Source: Amphirosellinia nigrospora
Taxonomy: Eukaryota; Ascomycota; Sordariomycetes; Xylariales; Xylariaceae
Direction: 5' to 3'
DNA length: 64,000 nucleotides
Assembly: GCA_004123355.1 (NCBI GenBank)
Contig: SCHM01000002.1
Coordinates: 7,289,569-7,353,568 of the forward strand
Shown: positions 45,311 through 57,805 of the stretch, in pieces
Layout of the letters: each line of letters starts with the position of its first letter
Numbering within the stretch: the first letter of the stretch is position 1
The notes under the pieces: generated by a model
Told to the model about the DNA's origin: nothing
Databases searched by the model: none
The model's input: only the letters and a program-made list of their open reading frames with translations
Made by a program: the position numbers and the translations under genes

Positions 45311-48300
45311 TTACCCCCTCTTTACCTGCTTATAAGCGTAAGTATAACTAATAGGGCGTAAAAATAATTTTCTGCCGTCGGGCCCTACTTAATAATATAT
45401 TGCCGCCCCATACTGCTTACGCTAGCCCAAGTAAAAAGTCAAAATATATATATATTATAAATATTTCGTGCTTATTTTTGCTTTTTACTACTAATAAATA
45501 GTTCTATAGCTATTCTATACTACCGATATAATTAAAACTTTTAATAAATTATATAACGCTACATATATAATAATAAAAATATAAATAAATATTAATACGT
45601 TATATCGGTTTAATATTTATTAATTTTTGTTTAAATATTATTATAACCTAAAAGCTACTAGCGTATTTATTATATAAATTATAAGTTTTTATAGCTTTAA
45701 AGCTGCTTTTTTTTATTAATAAATAGCTTAAGCGCTAAAAAAAAACTCTTAGTTTTATATTTATTATCTCCGTAAAAATAGTAGCTTAATATTTATAAAT
45801 AAATAGCTTGCTATAAGCTAAAAAATAAACAAGCATTTATAAACTATAATAATATTTTCGTTTATTAAATATACGCTATAAAATATATTTATTTTTATTT
45901 AAAAGTATTAAGTCCTTTTTAAATAAACTACTTTTAAGCTTGCTTTTTAGTTAAAACTTCCGTTTAGCAAAAAAACAATATAAAAAATGCTTTTAAACTA
46001 TATAGTTATAATATTAGCTATAGCGCTCCTATTAATAATAATAGCGCTATAAATAAAATATTAATATAAAATTAATTAATAGCTTTATTTTTATTTTACG
46101 TAAGTTTATTAATAGTTTTTTATTTATTTTTTAGTAAAATAGTTTAAATTTTTTATAGTTTAAACTTTAGCTAATACGGCCGCTTTTCCTTATAAACTAC
46201 TTGTTTTTTTTTTGCTTTTAAATAAAATAAACTAATTTAATATTAACTAAAATAAAAAATAAATAAAAATAAATAAAAAAAAAAAAAAATAAATATATAT
46301 TTATATAATTAGTTATATAATACCTAGCTAATAAATTATTATTTAATTATTTTTTAGTTATTTTTTAAATATTTTTTAAAAATATTTAAAAAATATTTTT
46401 GCTTTATTATTTAGTAGCGCAAGTTTTTTTTTTTTTTACTACTAGCCCGGTATATTTATTTATAGCCCTATAATAATATTTAAATAGTTTTAACGCTTTT
46501 ATTTTTTCGAAATTATAAATCGGCTCTTATATAAGCTATTAATAACTTTTTATTTTATTAAAATTTATTAATAAACTAAGCTTTTTTTTTTTTGCGCTTA
46601 TTTTTTATTTAAAATATACTTTTTATTTAATATTTGTTTTATTTAAATATTATTACTAAAAATTAAACATTTAGGTTTAATTACGAAAATAAAAATTAAT
46701 AATAGTTTATTATAATAAATTAATATAAAAATAAAAATATATTTTTTTAAAAATATCGAGCTTTATTACGTATAAATTAATAATTTAATAATTTTATATT
46801 TAAAGTATAATTAAACTAATTTTTAAAAAAGTTAGTTTATAATAATATTTTTTAAATTTAGCTATACTTAGTTATTTATTTTGTAACGTTTAATAAAAAA
46901 TTATTTAATATTAGCTATTTTTTTTATTTTTTATTATATTATTATTATTATTATTTAAATAAACTATTAAATATTTTATAACTTTTAAATAAAAATTTTA
47001 CTAAAGCTTTCGGTTTATAAATAAATATAAATAAATATTCTATTTGCTTTATAAGTTTAATATAATATTTATATTATATAAAAAAAAAGCTTAGCCTTAT
47101 AATTAATAAATTTTTATTATTAATTATAAATATTATTTTTAAAAACAAATTTTTTTAATTAAATTATATATAAGCTATAAAAACGTAAAAATAAACTAGC
47201 ACTTTTTAGTTCGCTTGTTTTATTATTCTGTTAGTTTTTAAATAATAAATTATGCTTAATTTTTATTTAATACTAATTAATTTATATAATTATCGCTAAA
47301 AACTTTTTATTTAGTTTAATTTTCGATTATTTATAATATTTTTAAAAAATTTATAAAAACGCTAAAAATAATTAATAAACTATTTAGTATATATTTTTAC
47401 GTTTATTAAATTTATTACTTTTATTATAACTATTTTATTTAATTTATTTATAATAATTATTATAAAAATAAATCGTTTTTTATTTTATTAGTAAATTATT
47501 ATAAAATCTATTAATAGTTTGTTTAAAACTGTTTTAGTATTAATAAAAGCTTAAAAAGTTTTATTTTTTATATTTAAACGTTTTTCTTATTATATATATC
47601 GTAATTATTAATAAAGCGGCGTACTATTTAATATATTTTTAGCTAAAAATAGCTTTTTAATAAAATAACTAAAATATTATTACGTTTTAAATAACTAACT
47701 AGTATAAAATTATAATAGTTTTAAATTAAACCGGTTTAAAATAGCTTTTATTTTAATATTTATATTTAGCTTTAATATTTAAATAAATTATTAGTTTTAA
47801 TTTTATATTTAAATATTAATATATTAAAAAGTTTTTTTTCGATTTTAAAGTTTATAAAAAACTTTTTTTGTTATTTTTTATAGCTTTTATAGCTAATTAA
47901 TAGCTTAAGCATTATTTTATAACTATATTTTATTTTTATTATAAATTTTTATTTATAAAAATGTTTTGTTTTATAAAAATTTTTTTATTTGTTAGTTTTA
48001 TAGCTATTATATAAATATTAGTTTTTAGTTTTTTTTTTATTTATTTTTTTTTTAAAAATTAGAATTTTTGGCTAAAAAATCGTTTATTAATTTTAAAAAA
48101 TAAATTTTATTTTTATTTAAAAAAAGCGTTTAATTGCTTATTATTTATTCCGGTTTTATAAAATAATATAAACTTAAAATTTATAAAAAATTTAGCTTAT
48201 TAAACTTATTATTCGAAAAATTTTTTAATCGTTATAAAATATTTTAGGTTTTTATAGTTTAATAAAATTAAAAACGTTTTTTTTAAGCTTTAAAATTTAA

Positions 48301-51300
48301 TATTTTATATTTTAACAATTTATTATTATTAATAGTTTTTTATTATATATTTTATAATTAATTTTATAAATAAAAAGCTTTCGGGAAAAATAAACTATTA
48401 AGCAAAAAAATCTTTGCTTATTATATTAAAATAAATAATTTTTATAAACTATTTTTAAACAATTAATTTTTATAACTATAAATTTATTTAAATTAAATTA
48501 AATAAAAATTAGCTTTAATATAAAAAAGCTTTTAAGCTTTTTAAAAATTATTTTTTTATTTTTTTTAATAAAAAAAAAACCTTTTTTTATAATAAAATAA
48601 ATAATATAATAATATTTAAATATTAAAAATAAACTACTAATAAAAGTTTATAAATTTTAAAAAACTTTTTATATTTTTAAATAATTTAAAAGTTTTTATT
48701 TTTAAATAATTTTTATTTTTTAAAGTTTATATATATTTTAACGCCCGCTTTAATAATAAATCTAAAATATTTAGTTTTTATTATTTTAAATTTATATTTA
48801 TTAATATTAAAATATAATTTTATAGCTTTTAAAACGTTTAATATTATTTTATTTTTTTTATATAATTTTTTTTAATTTATTAAACTATATTAAAATTATT
48901 TATATATGTAAATATAAATATATCCAAATATTAGCGTAAAATTAAATTTATATAGCGTTAAAATATAACTAAAGCTTTTAATAGTTTAAAAAAATAATTA
49001 ACTATTTAAAAAGTCCGAACTAAATATAAAACGCTATTTTTTATTTATTTTTTTTTTAATATAAAACTTATAAAAAATAGCTTTTATATTTAGCTTAATA
49101 AACTAATATATTTTCGATAAATTTACTAATATTTTTAAAATTAGTAAAAAAAAATATTTATTTGTTTATATTATAACGTTAAACGTTTAATAATTAATAT
49201 AAAATATAACTTTTTTTTTAGTTTTTTTATAAATAATATTAAAGCTTTTATTAATAAACTATTAATATAAATATAGCTTTTATTAAGCAGCTTTATAAAT
49301 ATTTTTCGTAATATTAATAGCTTATTTTTCGATATATATATAAAGCTTTTATAAAATTAAAAGTTCTTACTTTTTATTATTTTTACGCGATAAAAATTTT
49401 ATAATTTATTTTTTTATAATATAAAAATAATTTTTTTTTTTTTTTATCGAATAGTTTTATTTAAAGTTTAAGCTTTTTTAATAATTATATTTTTATTTTC
49501 GTTATATTTTTTAGCGCAAACGTTTTTATAATATTTACTAATATAATTATAAATATTAATATATTTATTACTTTAAAATGTTTTAACTTTTTAATTTTTA
49601 TTTTAAAAATTATTATACTAAACTATTTAACTTTTTATATTTATTATAGCTATTAAATTTTTAATATATAACCTAACTTTTATATTTTAAAATAGCCGGC
49701 TTTTTTATATTAATTATATACTTATAAACTATATATATTATTTTTAATTTCTTTATTTATAGTTTTTTTAAAATTAAATTATATTATAAATAGTTTACTA
49801 TATACGCTAATATTTATTATTAAAAACTATTTATATTAGTTTTTATATAAATTATTTTATTAATAATTTTTTGCTTTATTATTATTTTTGTAGTTTTTTT
49901 AATATAATATTAATATATAAATATAAACGCCGGGCTAATAAACTATTTATAATAGCTATATATTTATAATTTTAATTTATTAATATTTTAATAATTAATA
50001 TTTTATTATAAATAAAATTTATAATAAAAAATATATTATTTATATATTGCTTTAGTTTAGTTTTTAAGTTTATAAAAATTAAATTTTTTATATATTCTTA
50101 TCTACAATTAAAAGCAAAAATTATTCGTTTTTTAATTTTTTAAAATTTACTAATAAGTTTTTAATATTTATTACTATATTTATAGTTTTTATTTTATTAT
50201 TATGTTATATTAACGTAAAAAAGTATTTATTAATAAAATAGCCCGTTTTTTATATTTAAAGTATTATCTATTAGCTCTTTATTTATTTAGCTTAATATTT
50301 AATATTTAGCGGGCTTAAAACTTATAATAAGCTAAAATAATATTAATAGCTCTAACTTTATTATAATTATATTATTTCTAACGTTTATAATAAAAATAAA
50401 AATTAATAAATAAATAATAGTTATTACTCTTTTTTTACTATTTTTTATATTAGTTTTAACGTAATAGCTTTAACTTTTAAAGCAGCTAGTTATAATTATA
50501 ACTTTATTAACCTATTTATTATAATTTTTAAAAAAGTTATTTTAAAAAATTAAAATAAAAATAAGCTATTCGTTTAGCGTTTTTTTAATATAACTAGCTT
50601 AGTTTTATTAGTTTATAACGTACTATTTATATTTATAAATATATGTTTTTATTTTAAAAAAAATTTAACGAATAATTTTTTATTTTATATAAATAAAAAT
50701 AGTTTTAAAATAGCTTTTTATAAATAATTAATATTAAAATAATAATTAAAAAAAACTATATAAACTTTATAAAGTTATAAGTTTAAAAATGCCCGCTAAT
50801 AATAAAAAATAGCGCAGCTATAGTTTTAATAATACTTTCGAGCTATTTATTAATTTAATAAAACTTATTATAATCGTTTTTTATAAACTTAATATTTTAG
50901 TTAAATTTTTATTTTATAGCTATTTTTTATATAAAAAATTTCGTACAAATATTTATAAACTTATCCAGCTAAAATAAAAGTTTACGTTTTAACTTATTAA
51001 AAAAATTAACTATTTTTACAAAGTTTTTTATTTATAATTACCCCGCTATAAAAAATAATAATATTAGTGTTAAATATTAAAATATAAAATAAAAATAATA
51101 TTATAATATATTTATTTATTTTTTACAGCTATAATATATAGCTTAACGTTTAAATCTTATTAGTTATTAAAAATAATTTAAATTTATTTAAAAAATATTA
51201 ATATTATTTAATTAATAGTAATTATTTACTCTTATAATTTTTATCGGAAACTATTTAATAAAATTTAAATTATATTATCTAAGCTTTAAATTGTTATAAA

Positions 51301-51417
51301 AAGTCTCGTAAAAAACTTTTTTATTATTTATATATTTATTAATCCTTATTACTACATAGCTAACAAACTACATATTCGCCGTTCAAAAATAAAATAATCG
51401 CAATTAATATATAAAAA

Positions 51418-51579
51418 GTTATAGCCTTAAAGCTAAAAAATACTATTTATTAACTACAATAAAAAAAAAAAAATCTATACGCGCTAACGTATATAAAAAA
51501 GCTGCTATATAGTAGCTCCAGCTTAGGGCCAAAGCCATAACCCAGGTTACAAGCTTACCAGCCTAGCTAACCTATAACA
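51418..51579. repeat. Direct repeat of the nested element, right copy
   Basis: Partner of 45151-45310, same orientation, ending CTATAACA. Similarity stops at both ends within a few bases of the stated limits. Confidence 0.8.
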
Positions 51580-52230
51580 ACAAAAAATAATAAAATAAAC
51601 AAATATAAAAAAAAGCTAGATTTTAATATTAAATATATTTAAATAGTTTAACGGTTTAACAAAGCGTTTTTAAGCTATTAAAGGTTTTTAAACGTTAAAA
51701 TTAAACCGTTAAAAGGTTTATAATATATTTAATAGTTTTAAAATAGTTTATTTATTATTACGTAGTTTAAATTGTTTAAAAACATTATTTTTATTACTGC
51801 TTAAAAGTTTATATATAATTTTACTATTTTTTTAATTAAAAATTTTGCTATTTTAATAAATAATAAAGTTAAAGTAGTAGTTATTATAATAACTATTATA
51901 AATTAATAAATTTAAAAAGGTTAATAAGGTTAAAAGTAGCAACTATTATAATAGCTATTATAATTTAGTAGATTTAATAGTATTATTATATAATTTAATT
52001 AATTTAAGTAATATAATATATATAATAAGTTTATAAGCTATAAAACACGAGATTTAGTTAAAATACTATATTTTTTATAACTATAATACTTTTTTTAGAT
52101 AAGTTTTTTTAAAGAAAAATATTATATTAAGTATGCCGAGTTGCCTATATAAATTAGGTGGGAAATAGGGCACGTATGGTATGTGTGGGGCTTTTTGTAA
52201 GAATGGGCTGATTTTTAAGCACTGTGATCC

Positions 52231-52271
52231 AATGCTAAGGATAATGGGTGATTTTGGCCCAGACCTCCGTA
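52231..52271 (-). repeat. Right terminal inverted repeat (41 bp)
   Basis: Partner of 43425-43465. About 110 bp just inside it (52120-52230) has normal composition, so RIP damage stops before the element end here. Confidence 0.9.
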
Positions 52272-52509
52272 TGTGGGTGCCACACACCGAGGAATTTAAG
52301 TGGGGTTAGCCGAGGTGCTGGAAGCAAAGACAGGGGTCTGATTACTGATGTTAGTCTTTGTATATGTCCTCACTGCCAAAGTTGATACTATTCATTCTGT
52401 GCCTAGCTCTTATCCATCTATAAGGCTTCTTCAGGTTGACTGACTGAATGAGGCTCAAACTTGTCTTGACATATCAATTAACCAAATAACTGTCACATTA
52501 TTGCTCGCC

Positions 52510-53340
52510 ATGGCGTCTACGGAGTTATTCACGGTCCCTATCCCAGCGCTGCCGTCCCACCCAGGTGGCAGCATCGTCTGCACGACGCCGGCACCTAAAG
52601 TCTACCTTCTCACCTTCACCTCACCAGCCGACAACCGGCTCACGCCCGCGTTCTGCCGCGCGCTGATCAACGCGCTCGACATCATCGAGTACGGGCATGA
52701 GCCCGGCGTCGTGGTCACGACGTCCGGGATCAAGAAGTTCTATTCCAACGGGCTGGACCTCGGCCTCGCCATGTCGACGCTCAACTTCTGGGAGGACAGC
52801 CTGTACCCGCTGTTCCGCAGGCTCCTGACGTACCCCATGCCGACCGTGGCCTTGATCAACGGTCACGCCTTCGCCGGGGGCATCTTCCTGGCCATGCACC
52901 ACGACTACAGGGTCTTCACCGGCAGCGGGCGCGGATTCGCCTGTGTGAATGAGCTCGAGTTCGGCGCGCCGCTGCCCCCGCCTCTCTCGAGCATCGTCCG
53001 CATCAAGACTACGCCGGTCGTGTATCGCTCGCTTGTGCTGGAGGCGAAGCGCTTTGATGCCAAGGCTGCACTCGAGGCGGGCATTGTTGATGCCGTGGGT
53101 GAATTGGATGCTGCGCTCAAGTTGATTGAGGATCGGGGATTGTTGGTCAAGGGAACTAAGGGCTCGTATGGTTGGCTGAAGGAGGAGATGTATAAGGAGT
53201 CTATTGCCTTGTTGGATGTTCCAAGTCCAGCTGGTGTCGGTATCCCGCGTCTCCGGGATGCTACTAAGAAGAGGAGAGAAGATGGGCAGAAGTGGCTCAA
53301 GGAGTGGAGGGAGAGTCAAGGTCGGAAGGCGAAGTTGTAA
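52510..53340 (+). CDS. Enoyl-CoA hydratase/isomerase family protein, probably peroxisomal
   Basis: A single exon encodes 276 aa from ATG 52510 (MASTELFTVPIPALPSHPGG). Crotonase-fold oxyanion-hole motifs are present: YSNGLDLGLAM (first loop, normally xAGxDL) and LINGHAFAGGIFLAMHHDYR (second loop). The protein ends KAKL, and AKL is a plausible PTS1 peroxisomal signal. The absence of the second catalytic Glu pattern of true hydratases and the general layout fit fungal delta3,delta2-enoyl-CoA isomerase-like proteins used in unsaturated fatty acid beta-oxidation. The precise reaction is not settled. The start lies only 239 bp from the end of the RIP-ed transposon. It is convergent with the VAO-type oxidase, 194 bp away. 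No frame slip. A GC-rich third codon position contrasts sharply with the neighbouring transposon. Confidence 0.88.
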   Translation: MASTELFTVPIPALPSHPGGSIVCTTPAPKVYLLTFTSPADNRLTPAFCRALINALDIIEYGHEPGVVVTTSGIKKFYSNGLDLGLAMSTLNFWEDSLYPLFRRLLTYPMPTVALINGHAFAGGIFLAMHHDYRVFTGSGRGFACVNELEFGAPLPPPLSSIVRIKTTPVVYRSLVLEAKRFDAKAALEAGIVDAVGELDAALKLIEDRGLLVKGTKGSYGWLKEEMYKESIALLDVPSPAGVGIPRLRDATKKRREDGQKWLKEWRESQGRKAKL

Positions 53341-53534
53341 GTTTACCAGTTTACGGGGTAATTGTATCATCTTACTTTGTATATGAAGTTACTTAAAATT
53401 CTTGTGCCGCTTTTCCCGCGTGATGAATGTTTTACGAAGGCACTATGAGGCCGGGTAATAAACTTATGATTTCTACATCAGTTTATATAGATTTTGTCTT
53501 ACGATCTTGCTAGATGGGACTATAGCCAAATTGT

Positions 53535-55550
53535 TTATATGGTCCTTGCTTCAGTATCCCGTAGTCGTTTCGGCCAGATTCCCATCTTTCCAGGAGATAA
53601 AATGCCGTTGGGATCCAAGGAGTCCTACTCCATGTTAGTTGGTGAACTCGAATCCCAAGCGACGACTTAAAGCACACTCACTTTCAATGTCTCCACGAAG
53701 CGCCGATAGGCATGATCGTTGAAATCGAATAGCTCGGCATTGTGGTCTATTGGCGCTGTCAGTTAAATTCGAAGCTGTCAATCAGCAGGGATGAATCGGT
53801 ATACCCATGTGGTTAATATGCGCCCTGTACTTTGCAAAGCCCCTGCTTGCACCTTCGTTGAACAGATGATTGAAGATCTTATCCACACCGATGCGTTGTT
53901 CTGCACTCGTCTTATCGAAACAGAGCATGCAGACGAACACTGCACATCGCTCATGCATGAAGAAATCGCACAGCAGGTCGAAACCCTGAGATTCATAGAC
54001 CTTCTTCGCGGCCTTGACCCAATCCAACAGGACTTTCCCCTCAAGGGGTACGATGGGAGAGTACGCCCCATGGGCACCGATGGAGTCCTCCCGCACGTTG
54101 TAGAAGTTCACCATCGGTATACTCCACATGCTCGGGACACCCACCCTTATTCCGCCGTGAGGTTGAGGAACCGATGTCGCCTCGAGAAGCCCTCCGTCCT
54201 CCCCACTAAATAGCGTTCGCTGCAATCTTCCCGTCGGCGCCTTTTCCGTCACTACCCGTAGGACCTCGGCGTATTGCGCCTCGAGGATGCCTGTAGGGCC
54301 GTACAGTCCAAATTTAACGGTCCAATTACCGATGTCTAGCTCTTGTTGCATTTCCTTCGTCCGCCACTCTGGGATCGGCCCCTCGCCTTTCCACCATTCT
54401 GATCGCTTCCCGAAAAGCGCGGCCCACTCGTTGATGTGGAAAACGTACACCATGGCTGGGAGGCTGCCGTTGCGTCGTAGCTCGCCGAAGACATCGACGA
54501 TGGTAGCGACGTCGTCGAATTCAGGCATATCAAAGGAACATGCCATATAAGATTGAGGCTGTGGCGTCAGGTAGATCCCCATTTTCGTTACTATCCCTAA
54601 ATTACTCTGCAGGAACAGACCGTCGATCGTAGGGCCGAAAGTGAGCTTGGTAAGATGTGCTGACGGCGATGTTGTCATGGCGTATTGGCCCGTACGTACA
54701 ACGTCGCCATTCGCGAGCACAACTTCCATTCCTGCGATATTCTCGTGATGCACCGCGGTCGGGATAAAGCCCATCCCTCTGTCCAATGTCTACTCATGTT
54801 AATATGATTTTGAGCTGCGTCTGCGGTAGGTAGGGAACCCACGTTACCAACGACACTACCCCATCCGAGCGAAGCTACACTAGGCCAGAGTTTCAATTTC
54901 TGCTCCGCGCAGAAGGTGTAGAGATCTCCGAATGTGACGCCGGGTTCGACCACAATATATCCGAACTTCTCATTGACTTCTATGATCTTGTTCATGCGGT
55001 GAAGGTCCAACGCGATGCAACCTGGAATACGTGGTGCTGGCCCACCATATCTATCTTCCCATCAGCACATAAAATATGATGAGAAATCGTATCATCAATA
55101 CTAAGTTACAAGCATACATACCCCAAATTCTTACCCCGAGAGAACGTCCACACCGCAATCTTGTATTCGTTCGCCACTTTCAAGAATGCTTGGAGCTCCT
55201 CGATCGATGAAGGGCTTTTATAATCAGCTTCGGTGGTACGGACTTTGATATACTCCCATCCGAGGGCAGATTATCTCACCAAACAGCGGCACTTGGTATA
55301 TTTCTTAGTTTTCCTGCCTCCGGGATGTCATATGGATCAACATAGTACTTGAGATCGTCGCCTGTGAAAACAGCGTCTTTCCCTAGAACCCCGATGGCTT
55401 TCTCGATAGCCTGAGAGAAGTCTTCCGGCGAGACGCCGGGGGCAGGACAAGCTCAATCGTTTCCGTCAGCGGCGTTGAGTATACCTCTTCATGAGCAGTC
55501 TGATAGGTAGAGTCGGCGTATGCGGGCGGAAGTCCTGGTACTGCAGCCAT
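53535..55550 (-). CDS. Vanillyl-alcohol oxidase-type FAD-linked oxidase
   Basis: The VAO-fold FAD-binding half includes KVANEYKIAVWTFSRGKNLG, YGGPAPRIPGCIALDLHRMN, FGYIVVEPGVTFGDLYTFC and WGSVVGN. The substrate half includes NLGIVTKMGIYLTPQPQSYM, the MHERCAVFVCMLCFDK segment and KYRAHINHM, ending DPNGILSPGKMGIWPKRL. In characterised Penicillium VAO the segment before the GNxxxRG motif carries Asp residues (LWLDVPDLGGGS); here it is LWPSVASLGWGS, so that acidic residue is replaced. The Tyr-Arg pair of the YR[TA]H motif is kept. VAO enzymes oxidise 4-alkylphenols such as vanillyl alcohol or eugenol with O2, giving H2O2. Introns include 53756-53804, 53625-53681 and others near 54790-54845 and 55055-55120. 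One or more bases appear missing near 55437, and the region 55230-55330 is not cleanly readable. Start at 55550 (MAAVPGLPPAYADSTY). About 560 aa. Confidence 0.85.
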
Positions 55551-56103
55551 GTTGATGGTACTTGTCGAGATAATCTATACCATTGAAATTTGTCTTTCAT
55601 ATAGCATGTAACCAATTACTTACAAGATTTTTTGCTGCCTGCGTGTTTAGATATATAGTTAAGCGTTACTTCTGGTGTAAGTGCGGAGACGGGTTCCCAT
55701 TTATGCTATCGGCTGCCGGTAATACTGTCGCTCCCACCCGGCTCGGCAGTTATAATGAATGATACGTTGGCCATCATCGCATCCTGGTTTGAGAATGATT
55801 TCTGAGAATAAAAGTTCTGAAACTGGAGCGTGCTTCATTTATGATGGCCGGAGCTAAAAGGTATACCCAACCCTGCAGCCTCTTCGCAATGACCAGACTG
55901 TCGACCTAACGGTTTCTCCGCACGGCTCAACATCAAGTAAGCTGTACAACGAACAACAGCCACTCAACCGACGTCTTTACCATTTCCGTTAAATCGGCTA
56001 CCCTCCGGCTAAGTCCACACAGCGCGCACAGGGGACGTCTCTTAGGCCACGTTATGCTTCAGAGCTATTTAATGCTATCGTCGTTGAACATTCGCAAGTT
56101 TCA

Positions 56104-56106
<3 letters not shown>

Positions 56107-56140
<34 letters not shown>
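56107..56140 (+). repeat. 34-nt cytosine homopolymer
   Basis: Uninterrupted C run flanked by unique sequence. Such a run can form an i-motif/G-quadruplex; it can also be an assembly or library artefact. Its true length cannot be judged here. Confidence 0.9.
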
Positions 56141-56142
<2 letters not shown>

Positions 56143-57805
56143 ACCCGGGAAGCAATTGAGGTAAGATATTTATTTGCGGTGAGGGCGTGGTGTCGGAGGC
56201 TATTGCGATTGTCTCCAGCCCTTGGGCTTGACTCCAAGTCCTATAGAAACAGAACCAGGTGTGAAATTTAAGGCTGCAGTTCCGGATCTCCAAGCTTGAA
56301 GTAAAAGACGGAGTAGGCTTTGGTTCAACTGAAGGGGTGGGTTTACGTTCGTGCCATCGGTATAATACACTACGACCAGCGTCACTAAGTAGATAGCATT
56401 ACACGCCAACGTGGTAAAGTGACGAGACAAGAGGTGGCATGCCGCCCCTGTCGAGAATTGGAAAAAGAAGACCGTGATATGTGTTAATCGTGTCTACACT
56501 TGATTAAGGTGATCCAGGAACAGAAGCGAAGGCATCCAATCAGCAAAAGCCACGCCAGGTGGGTTCATAATTTAGATGATTCTTAAATATTGGCAAAAGA
56601 TTTTTTATTGCAAAGCGGAACCGAGAGCAAGTCATGGAAATTTTGCATGGTTGCCAAACGTCGTTGTCTCACAAGCCCATGAAACTGACGTTAATAGGCC
56701 CGGTCAGCCGTACTTTACCCTTTTCTGCTGCTGGATACCTGTGATTGAGCATGGTCGTGGACAACTGTTGGTGGACTGGGTGAATTCATTGTACTTATTG
56801 GAACTTTGTATTTTTTCGAGTTGACAAAGTGAGCTCGAAGTAACCAATTAACCACTTTTCTGTAATTACTACTTTACCGCACTCAATTGCTTTCCTTCAA
56901 TGTTACCATTAGCATTGAATTATTTAAAACATGACTTAGCTATTTTATGGACACTAAGGTACACCATTTATACAGTTAACTACAAGTAAATAAATGTTAT
57001 AGCTATATACAGTATGTGCTTCAGTGTTTTCCGTGGCTAAAGTGGCCCGCTTTATTCAGCCAACACATCACAAGCATCTCACATCCCGGACAAGGTCCAC
57101 CCCGGTCATCCCACTTGGCATTGTCCGTTCAGGAGCTCCAGCCCATTGTTTACCTTTTCAACAGCCCACTATTGGTTGCTAGGGGAGCAGCTACCGTCCC
57201 GCAGTCTACTGTACCTTAAGTACCTAACCTAGTGTGTGTGTTGTGTGTGTGTACCACACCCTAACCAAGTACCCATACCGCCCAGGCGATGACGATGGCA
57301 ATGCCCATTGCTCTCCCTACATACATGTACAATAGAACTCAACTACGGAACCAACATAACAAGCATACGGTCCCCTTTTGCACATCGCATCAGCAGCGAA
57401 TCATCAAGCGATTCCCCATCTCCGTCTCCTCGCCCCCTTCCAATAAGTCATAACATTGCAACCAAAACAGCAAGCAACTGCACACGTCAATTGCTGACGG
57501 GACTGACATAACTCGTTTCGGACTATTCTGAACACCGTTTACTCGCCACACTCGGCTTTAATAACAACCAATCCTTCTTAGGAGCACCACTGAGCTCGAA
57601 CTGTAATCTAGGGCGTTAAGCTGGTTGGATCATCACTCCTCTGCGTAAGGCGAATCGGCAACCAACGGGCCGACCATCTATTAGATGGTCAAAGTTCCCC
57701 TCCACTGCCGTCCGCCAATTTGTCCGCCCAAAGGAGAGGGCAAAACAACGCGGGCTACTCTATGCGTCTCTGGTATAGATAAAGCTGGGATTATGATGCG
57801 GCCAG

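Larger units (their letters stand above)
45151..51579. mobile_element. Nested LTR-type retroelement fossil (bounded by 160-bp direct repeats)
   Basis: Direct repeats of about 160 bp lie at 45151-45310 and 51418-51579, in the same orientation, 6.4 kb apart. Each copy itself has short inverted ends (GTTATAGCC ... ACCTATAAC), the usual form of LTR ends. The interior is RIP-saturated and broken throughout; no gag or pol frame is readable, so family (gypsy or copia) and orientation are unknown. Heavy RIP suggests an old insertion, but RIP acts in bursts so no age is given. Two independent copies of a 160-bp MITE are the alternative reading. Confidence 0.45.
43425..52271. mobile_element. RIP-saturated TIR DNA transposon carrying a nested insertion
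   Basis: 41-bp terminal inverted repeats at 43425-43465 and 52231-52271 match at 40 of 41 positions (both begin TACGGAGGTCTGGGCCAAAA read inward). Each is outwardly flanked by the TA it contains, compatible with a TA target duplication of the Tc1/mariner (Fot1/pogo) kind. Between about 43500 and 52100 the DNA is extremely A+T-rich and nearly free of CpA/TpG, the mark of repeat-induced point mutation, so no coding frame survives. If the inner element (45151-51579) is removed, the outer element would be about 2.4 kb, close to the size of Fot1-like transposons. The family assignment rests on TIR, TA and size only. Confidence 0.65.

Noticed and set aside
43500-52100. Possible centromere, mitochondrial insertion or AT-rich isochore
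   Set aside because: Clean 41-bp TIRs at the edges and CpA depletion explain the block as RIP-ed transposon DNA; no mitochondrial gene is recognisable.
52621-53370. 249-aa minus-strand ORF opposite the hydratase gene
   Set aside because: Shadow of a GC-rich coding sequence; the plus-strand frame carries the crotonase motifs.
57245-57262. CACCCTAACC as telomeric repeat or telomerase-RNA template
   Set aside because: A single partial unit with no flanking structure.
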